A stretch of DNA of 64,000 bases from Bimastos eiseni (taxonomy: Eukaryota > Annelida > Clitellata > Crassiclitellata > Lumbricidae). Shown here piece by piece: positions 57,950 to 64,000 of this stretch. The number at the start of each line of letters is the position of its first letter. Positions within the stretch are counted from its first letter, which is position 1. The DNA is taken from positions 14,441,140 to 14,505,139 of the forward strand of contig OY365807.1 in NCBI GenBank assembly GCA_959347315.1, in the 5' to 3' direction. Below the pieces are notes generated by a model. It did not search any database. It was not told where the DNA came from and saw only the letters and a list, made by a program, of their open reading frames with translations. A program made the translations under genes and the position numbers.

Positions 57950-60900
57950 AATTGGTACCAGAAGTGGGGTTTCAAAGTTTTCTTTCCACAGATCAGAGGT
58001 TGGGCCAGATGATGCAGATGACGAGTCAGGAGACCTTCCTAAGTATGAGCACAGAGGCTTAGCCCATGGAGGTCCGCGCTCTAAGACACAACTGATTGAG
58101 CGAGAGTCACCGTGTGAATTTGCAGCATATGGTGCGGTAAGGACAGTTGAAACGGAGGCCGAAGCTCGCAATGGACACGGAAGAGGTGCGATCTATCTCG
58201 CTGGAATTGAAGATTGGGTGAGAACTGTTCCAAAAGATGCAGAGATGTCCGGTGATGAAAGGCCCAGAGTCTTGGAGGATATCCAGAGTTATCCGTTGAG
58301 TGCGGCGGTGGTAGGCCGATTGTCCGGTGTGTTCGAAACGGGCAAACTACCAAGAGTTAGGCACGAAGAAACGGTGGAATACCTGGTGGGAAACGCTGAC
58401 TCGGGTCGAGCCCATGGTGTTAGCCATTATTCGGAAGCTAGACGTTTGGGCGTAGCTGATGTAATGTCTAGGGCGCAGGACGAGGTCCGGATATCTTGTA
58501 CTTCACACGACAACGATGGAGTAGATTGGAAAGAGGAGGTGCTTTTCCTAAGACAGACAGTAGCAGCAATGAGTAAGAGGCTTGAAGAATTGTCGGAACC
58601 TGCTGTTCGACCTACAGAGCCGTACCAGGTCGAGACTACGAAGGTCCCACGGGAACAAGGTTACCGTGATAAAGGCGCAAGAAAGCTGCAGGTTGAAGAG
58701 TCAGTGCGGGGTCAAAGTATCTCAGAAGCACGTGAGATAATATCGCATTCTGAAACTGCGGTACGATCACAGATTCGCGATTGTGCGGAAGATATTGGAG
58801 TTTCAGTGCATAGGATAAAAAGGGAAATCCCAGAGAAACGAGAATCTGGAAGAAGATTAATACAGGGTGAAAGTACGGTGAACTCACGGACCCGATGTTT
58901 TTCGGAAAATCACGATAAACTCATGCAAACGGATAGTGCTAGACAGTTGCGGAATCGAGGTTTCCCTGATACGGATGACAAGGCATCACCTTTCAGGACA
59001 TCTAGAAACCCGCTGAGTCGATATCAGCTTGAGAGAGACGAGGTTTGGGTGAGGCAATCTGAATCCGAGGAGTCTTCCGGTCCAGTGGAAGGAAACAATG
59101 GTCGAGACGAACCTTGGATTGGAAAAAGTTATGGAACGATACCTCATCACAGAAGTGAAAGACGCGAGGCGTACCAGAATGCTGAAAGGGGTACGTATGG
59201 TCCCGTTGATCCACGTGATTACAAGCTACGTGACGGTGATCGGAGTAATGATAGACGTCGGATAAGATTTGGAAGGCTCGATGAGAATGACAGTCACCAA
59301 ATAGCCGGGGATCCTCACCGAGACAGGAAAACAATTTCGGACAACAAAGGTCTATTGGCATTGCAGACGACTGTAGAACGGTGCTCTATTGACCGGAAAC
59401 ATGATTGTAAAGGCGAGACTGGTGACGGCAGGAACGTTGATCGACCGTGGGCAATAACTCGGCCAAAGCTGATCGTTACAGATAACGGCCGTTTTAATGA
59501 TAGGTCTGCGGTGGTTCCTGGAAAGATCCGATGGGATGTCACCAGTATGCACGAAGAGCCAGATAGATTCCAGAAGTCAAGGAAAGGTGAGGTGCGGGAA
59601 CACGACGGAAGGACGACGCTAGCGGGCGCAAGTTCCCAGACAGATCAACGAATACAGCCAGATGTAGGCTGCTCTGTGGTTGGGGACCAGCGTCATAGAA
59701 GTCCGCCTCGCCTTGTCAGGAGGTTCGCAGAGGAAAGCGATTCGCTGAGTGACAATGAGAAAGCTACGGAGGATTCTATGGGACGTCCTAGGAAGAGATC
59801 CACCATTAAATGGAGAAGAAAAATCGCTCCACGTCAAATTGTCACGAGTACCGAAGACGAAGAGGACTCAATGAGTGATATCGATCGTCCAAGACGGGAT
59901 CATCCCAAGAAAAGGGCAGGAAAAGTGCCTGTTACTAAGAGAATAAGTGAAAACTCGGGAGACCGTGGAATACGTATTAAGCTTGAGAAATATGATGGAA
60001 AAACTGCCATTGCTGCATTTTTGGCCAAATTCTATGTCTGTGCACGGTGTAATAGGTGGAGTGACCAGGAGAAAGCCGACCAGTTAATGTGTGCCTTAAC
60101 AGGGGCTGCGTCTCAGCTATTGTGGGACATGGGTGCACAGAAAAACTTAACTTGGCAAGAACTTGTTGAAAGGCTCAAGGCCAGGTACGGTTCTGAAGAC
60201 CAGACAAGCCTTTACCGAATTAAACTTCGCACGTACAGGCAAGCTCATGGAGAAAGTCTGAGCAATGTCGTGCAAGAAATCAGGCGATTGATGGCTTTGG
60301 CGTATCCTGGGCCGTCGAGCGACATTGTCGAAACGGTTGCGTGCGATGCATTCATTGATGCACTGACAAATCAAGATTTGGCGCAGAAGGTGCGGGAAAG
60401 AGAACCTGCTAACCTTGAGGCTGCGTTCAAACATGCAGTTCGGTTAGATGCTTATGGGCGATCATCGTCACAGGGAAACGAGGTGGACCGAAAACACGGC
60501 AGAGTGAAAGCGACAAGGGAAGATCGAAAATCACCGGTCGACGATGAGCAACAGACGTTGCGTTTAGAAGAGCTCCAACGGGAGATTAAAAATTTGTCAA
60601 AAGAATTCGGGCGATTTGCAGCAACGCAGGATTCCGGTCCTGCAGCGAGTAAACCCTACGGAAAAACGGGCAATTCAGACAGACCCGTCGAAGATACAAG
60701 AAAAACCGAGCCCTTTGTAACACAGCGAAGAGTTTTTCCGCCAGGACGGTGGAGGAACCCTGATATTGAATGTTTCCAGTGTAAACAAAAAGGGCATATA
60801 AAACGTTTTTGCCCTCAACGAATTTCGGAGATGAGCGGAGAGAACCGAGTCGAGGAAATAACTAAAGTCGAGCCCATCCAAGAACAAGCGCAAAGTCGAT

Positions 60901-61352
60901 TGGTCAAAGGTAGCAGGATGGCTTACGTTGTGGCCAGAATAGATGGCAAACGATTGCACTGTTTACTAGACTCGGGAAGTGAGATGTCGCTTGTGCCACG
61001 GCGTCTTGTGCTAAACACTGAGATAATACCCTCAGAGCAAAGACTGTTAGCCGCAAATGGAAGCGAGATTAAAGTGGACGGTGAAACCAAGCTGGAGATT
61101 CGTATCGGAAAACAACTGTATCCGTTGCCATGCCTAGTGACAGACCAAGTGACGGAAGTGATCTTGGGGCTGTCGTGGTTAGAAAGCAATCAGGCCCAGT
61201 GGGATTTCGCAAATCGCAGTGTTTGTTTAGGAAGCGAGAGAATCCCTTTAAAAGAAGCTGTAACTGAATCCATGTGTCGGAGAGTTGTCGTTCAGGAAGA
61301 TACATTAATTCCTCCAAGAAGTGAAGTCGATGTCCCAGCATCGGTGGTATAA
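57327..61352 (+). CDS. Gag-protease polyprotein, copy 2
   Basis: It has the same 1341-codon layout as copy 1: start in the LTR, long charged N-terminal part, Gag domain, CCHC knuckle and DSG protease. It ends at the same TAA (61350-61352). Differences from copy 1 include a Phe-to-Ser change near 58494 and two silent changes (near 58317 and 58535). The intact frame in two copies, together with mostly silent or mild changes, suggests a recently active source. Confidence 0.85.
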   Translation: MIIYTCEAGMPHTDMEREVHEEWKVRFPVDKCLGKGDVKISGQHCLRQSDEGTCYKYFCSPEQGERLMPPVGDCSRVTRCRMIRRSSGQVERKRKTVSKRVNKKGKTPVGKRANPVLNKGHPQDVAHPATAEVIESDPETESYTVASFRETVNPDSPLTVTATIGRDGERSGYAKNRLRSDSSGSRHRRGLEPTPLRDLVASERCTPQIGTRSGVSKFSFHRSEVGPDDADDESGDLPKYEHRGLAHGGPRSKTQLIERESPCEFAAYGAVRTVETEAEARNGHGRGAIYLAGIEDWVRTVPKDAEMSGDERPRVLEDIQSYPLSAAVVGRLSGVFETGKLPRVRHEETVEYLVGNADSGRAHGVSHYSEARRLGVADVMSRAQDEVRISCTSHDNDGVDWKEEVLFLRQTVAAMSKRLEELSEPAVRPTEPYQVETTKVPREQGYRDKGARKLQVEESVRGQSISEAREIISHSETAVRSQIRDCAEDIGVSVHRIKREIPEKRESGRRLIQGESTVNSRTRCFSENHDKLMQTDSARQLRNRGFPDTDDKASPFRTSRNPLSRYQLERDEVWVRQSESEESSGPVEGNNGRDEPWIGKSYGTIPHHRSERREAYQNAERGTYGPVDPRDYKLRDGDRSNDRRRIRFGRLDENDSHQIAGDPHRDRKTISDNKGLLALQTTVERCSIDRKHDCKGETGDGRNVDRPWAITRPKLIVTDNGRFNDRSAVVPGKIRWDVTSMHEEPDRFQKSRKGEVREHDGRTTLAGASSQTDQRIQPDVGCSVVGDQRHRSPPRLVRRFAEESDSLSDNEKATEDSMGRPRKRSTIKWRRKIAPRQIVTSTEDEEDSMSDIDRPRRDHPKKRAGKVPVTKRISENSGDRGIRIKLEKYDGKTAIAAFLAKFYVCARCNRWSDQEKADQLMCALTGAASQLLWDMGAQKNLTWQELVERLKARYGSEDQTSLYRIKLRTYRQAHGESLSNVVQEIRRLMALAYPGPSSDIVETVACDAFIDALTNQDLAQKVREREPANLEAAFKHAVRLDAYGRSSSQGNEVDRKHGRVKATREDRKSPVDDEQQTLRLEELQREIKNLSKEFGRFAATQDSGPAASKPYGKTGNSDRPVEDTRKTEPFVTQRRVFPPGRWRNPDIECFQCKQKGHIKRFCPQRISEMSGENRVEEITKVEPIQEQAQSRLVKGSRMAYVVARIDGKRLHCLLDSGSEMSLVPRRLVLNTEIIPSEQRLLAANGSEIKVDGETKLEIRIGKQLYPLPCLVTDQVTEVILGLSWLESNQAQWDFANRSVCLGSERIPLKEAVTESMCRRVVVQEDTLIPPRSEVDVPASVV

Positions 61353-64000
61353 CCGCATTTTCAAGAGGATAACGATAATTGGACGACTATACCCACTGAA
61401 TTATCGCAAGACCTGATAATTGGACGTTCCTTGATAACGGGAAGGGAACCCAAAGTGTGGATTAGAATGCTAAATGTCGGAGATAGCGACTCTGTTGTCA
61501 AAAGAAGAACGGAATGCTTGCTCGAAAGGGTAGAATTGGTCGGTCACACGGTAACCCAGCAAAGTTCCGATGACCTGTCATCCTCGATGATTCGAAAAGC
61601 GACAGCTATAACGGAGCAGATTGTCGAACCTGAAGCCGAAGAGACACTAAGACGATTATGGGATGAAGTGCCAGCAGATATCTCCGATGCCGAGAGAGGA
61701 CGACTGAGGGAACTCGTGCTTATGTACAGTAGGACGTTTTCGCTTAGTGAAAATGATCACGGGTTTACGGCGGTTATCCAACACGAGATTGATACACAGC
61801 AAGAAAGGCCAGTTCGACAACCACTAAGACGGCAGCCATTGTCAATGTTACCTGAAATTGACAGTCAAGTAAGAGATATGTTGGAACAGGGAATAGTGGA
61901 ACCATCAATATCCGAATGGGCATCCAATGTCGTAATGGTGAGGAAGAAGGATGGAAGCATGCGTTTCTGTATTGATTACAGGCAGCTGAATCTGAAGACG
62001 CGGAAAGATGCTCATCCATTGCCTCTTATCCGCGAGAGTCTAGACACACTGGGTGGTTCGAGATGGTACAGTACATTTGATTTGAGATCGGGTTATCATC
62101 AGATGGCTTTACACCCTAGAGACAAGCATAAGACCGCTTTCGTTACAAGAAGGGGGAGTTTCCAATTCAAGGTTTTACCATTTGGGTTGTGCAATAGCCC
62201 GGCATCGTTTTGTCGGCTAATGAACTTAGTTCTGACTGGACTCAACTACGACATATGTCTTGTCTATTTAGATGACATAATCGTGTTCTCTAGAGACGTT
62301 GATACGCATTTGCAGCGGCTAGAGATGGTGTTTAAGAGGATCCAAGAGTACAATCTCAAGCTCAAACCATCGAAATGTCATCTATTGCAGCAAAGAGTAC
62401 TATTCCTAGGACATGTACTGAGCGAAGATGGTGTAGCGACAGACCCGAACAAGATCGTGGCAGTGAATGGATGGACAGTTCCAAGGAATCTCAGACAGGT
62501 GCGATCGTTCATAGGCCTGTGTTCCTATTACCGACGTTTTATACACGATTTTGCAACCGTCGCGCAACCCCTTCACTTCTTGACTAGGAAAAATGTTATT
62601 TTCCTGTGGACTGAGGAATGCCAAGTGGCCTTTAATGAACTGAAGAGAAGGCTTGTGTCTGCACCAATACTGGCGCTACCGATGGATGAGGGACAGTACA
62701 TCTTAGATACGGATGCTTCTGGTTATGCCATAGGAGCGGTGTTGTCACAGGTACAAGATGGTCAAGAAAAAGTGATCTCTTATGCGAGTCGACTGTTGTC
62801 GACAGCGGAACGCAACTATAATGTAACCAGGAGAGAATTGTTGGCTGTGATATATTTCTTGAAAGAGTTTCGTCAGTATCTGTTAGGTAGAAAATTTCTT
62901 CTGAGGACAGACCACTCTGCCCTTCAATGGCTACGCAAGACACCAGAACCTATAGGCCAACAAGCGCGTTGGTTGGAGATAATAGAAGAGTTTGATTTTG
63001 AAATAAACCATAGAGTCGGATCGAAGCATGGAAATGCGGATGCGCTGTCACGACCTCCAACTGAAGAGGAGCAACCTAATGTGGATGTTAGGACAGAGTC
63101 GGATGGAGAAGCAAGGTGGAGACGTCCGATAGAAGAGATAAGACCCTCAGGTGTGACCACTGAGAGTGCAGATCAGGAAGTCGGTTGGACCAAAGAGATG
63201 CTTCGAACAGAACAAGAAAAAGATGGTAATATTGGTCCGGTACTTAGTTGGAAGGAGTTAGATTATCATCCAGCACAGCATGAGCTAATGTCTACCAGTG
63301 AAGAGGTTAAAGTTTTGGTTAGCAACTGGAACCAGCTGGAAGTCCGTCAGGGCGTGTTATACAGAATCTGGATCCAAAGTAATACTGGAGAAACGGAGCG
63401 GCATCAGTTAGTTGTACCTTCATCACTGCGAAAGGAGTTTCTCGGCTTAACGCACACGAGTTTTACCAGAGGACACTTTGGAATTCGAAAGAGTATAGCT
63501 CAGTTGCAACGCAGGGCGTATTGGCCAGGCTGGAAGGACGATGTACGGAGGTTTTGCCAGCGTTGTGACAGCTGTGCTCGGTATCGACGAGAGAAACCTC
63601 CAAGGCAAGGTTACTTACAGAGTCCATTGGTCGGGGAACCAATGGAGAGATTTGGGATAGATATCACAGGGCCGCATCCTGTTTCAAGTAAGGGCAACAA
63701 ATATATACTGACGGCAATAGACTACTTCTCCCGATGGGCTGAAGCCCTGCCGATTAGAAACCAAGAGGCTGTTACTGTTGCAGAAGCCTTGATGGTACAT
63801 GTGTTTTCCAGATTTGGTATGCCACGTCAGATATTGACTGACCAGGGACCATGTTTCGAATCGAATTTGTTCAAGCAGTTATGTAAATTTATGGAGGTTG
63901 ATAAAATACGAACAACGCCTTATCGACCTTCGGCAAACGGAATGATTGAGCGATTTCATAGGACGCTTAATATGTTGCTTGGAAAGGTAGTTTCGGAACG
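61353..64000 (+). CDS. Pol polyprotein, copy 2 (3' end outside window)
   Basis: The frame is open from after the TAA to the window edge. It contains RT (YLDD at 62265-62276), RNase H and most of integrase, with both catalytic Asp codons and the Glu codon. Replacement differences from copy 1 include Glu-to-Val near 62626, Ile-to-Arg near 63120, Ser-to-Leu near 63259 and Asn-to-Ser near 63492. None hits a catalytic residue. Confidence 0.92.

Larger units (their letters stand above)
55524..64000 (+). mobile_element. Ty3/Gypsy-type LTR retrotransposon, copy 2 (cut by window edge)
   Basis: It aligns with copy 1 at a constant offset of 17,736 bases with no indel noticed. By eye I found one LTR difference (55570) and seven differences in the internal region, about 99.9% identity. 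It starts directly in a TA repeat (left flank TATA). The right part (end of integrase, 3' non-coding part, 3' LTR) lies outside the window. Confidence 0.92.

Overview
The window looks like nuclear DNA of an invertebrate animal. It has split genes with GT-AG introns, sparse coding sequence in AT-rich surroundings, many microsatellites, and a dense mix of SINE, LINE, MITE and LTR elements. Nothing in it is bacterial or viral in layout. The octamer TAGGCCTA is strongly over-represented. I associate that loosely with echinoderm and hemichordate genomes, but the species cannot be fixed from sequence alone.

Only one host gene is convincing: a class A (rhodopsin-like) peptide GPCR of the GnRH/AKH/corazonin/vasopressin receptor superfamily on the + strand. 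Exon A (CDS 28075-28551) encodes the N-terminus to intracellular loop 2. A phase-0 intron of about 24.3 kb follows, and exon B (52859-53659) encodes TM4 to the C-terminus, giving 425 residues in all. The receptor is recognisable but has lost several usual class A switch residues.

The most striking object is a Ty3/Gypsy-type LTR retrotransposon of about 13 kb lying in that intron in the sense direction (37788-50754). Its LTRs are very long (2426 and 2506 bp), begin TGTGGC and end GCCACA, and are flanked by a 4-bp duplication, CTAC. They are built largely of tandem repeats. The primer-binding-site candidate and the polypurine tract lie exactly at the LTR/internal junctions. The Gag-protease ORF starts inside the 5' LTR and runs through the primer-binding site. 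Its long N-terminal extension has no family I recognise. One in-frame TAA separates protease from reverse transcriptase. A second, almost identical element starts at 55524, downstream of the receptor gene, and runs off the right edge, with the same LTR-borne start and the same TAA.

Layout: 1-13.6 kb is non-genic with SINEs, a hAT-like MITE and simple repeats. A 5'-truncated, inactivated CR1/Jockey-like LINE lies on the - strand at 13.7-16.0 kb. 16-27.8 kb holds simple repeats, a SINE, a TA-flanked MITE, a tiny TTAA-flanked element, minisatellites and a perfect 46-bp palindrome. 28.06-53.66 kb is the GPCR gene, whose intron carries two MITEs, the LTR element and a LINE remnant. 53.7-55.5 kb is non-genic. 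55.5-64 kb is the second LTR element. All comparisons were made by eye; no database search was run.
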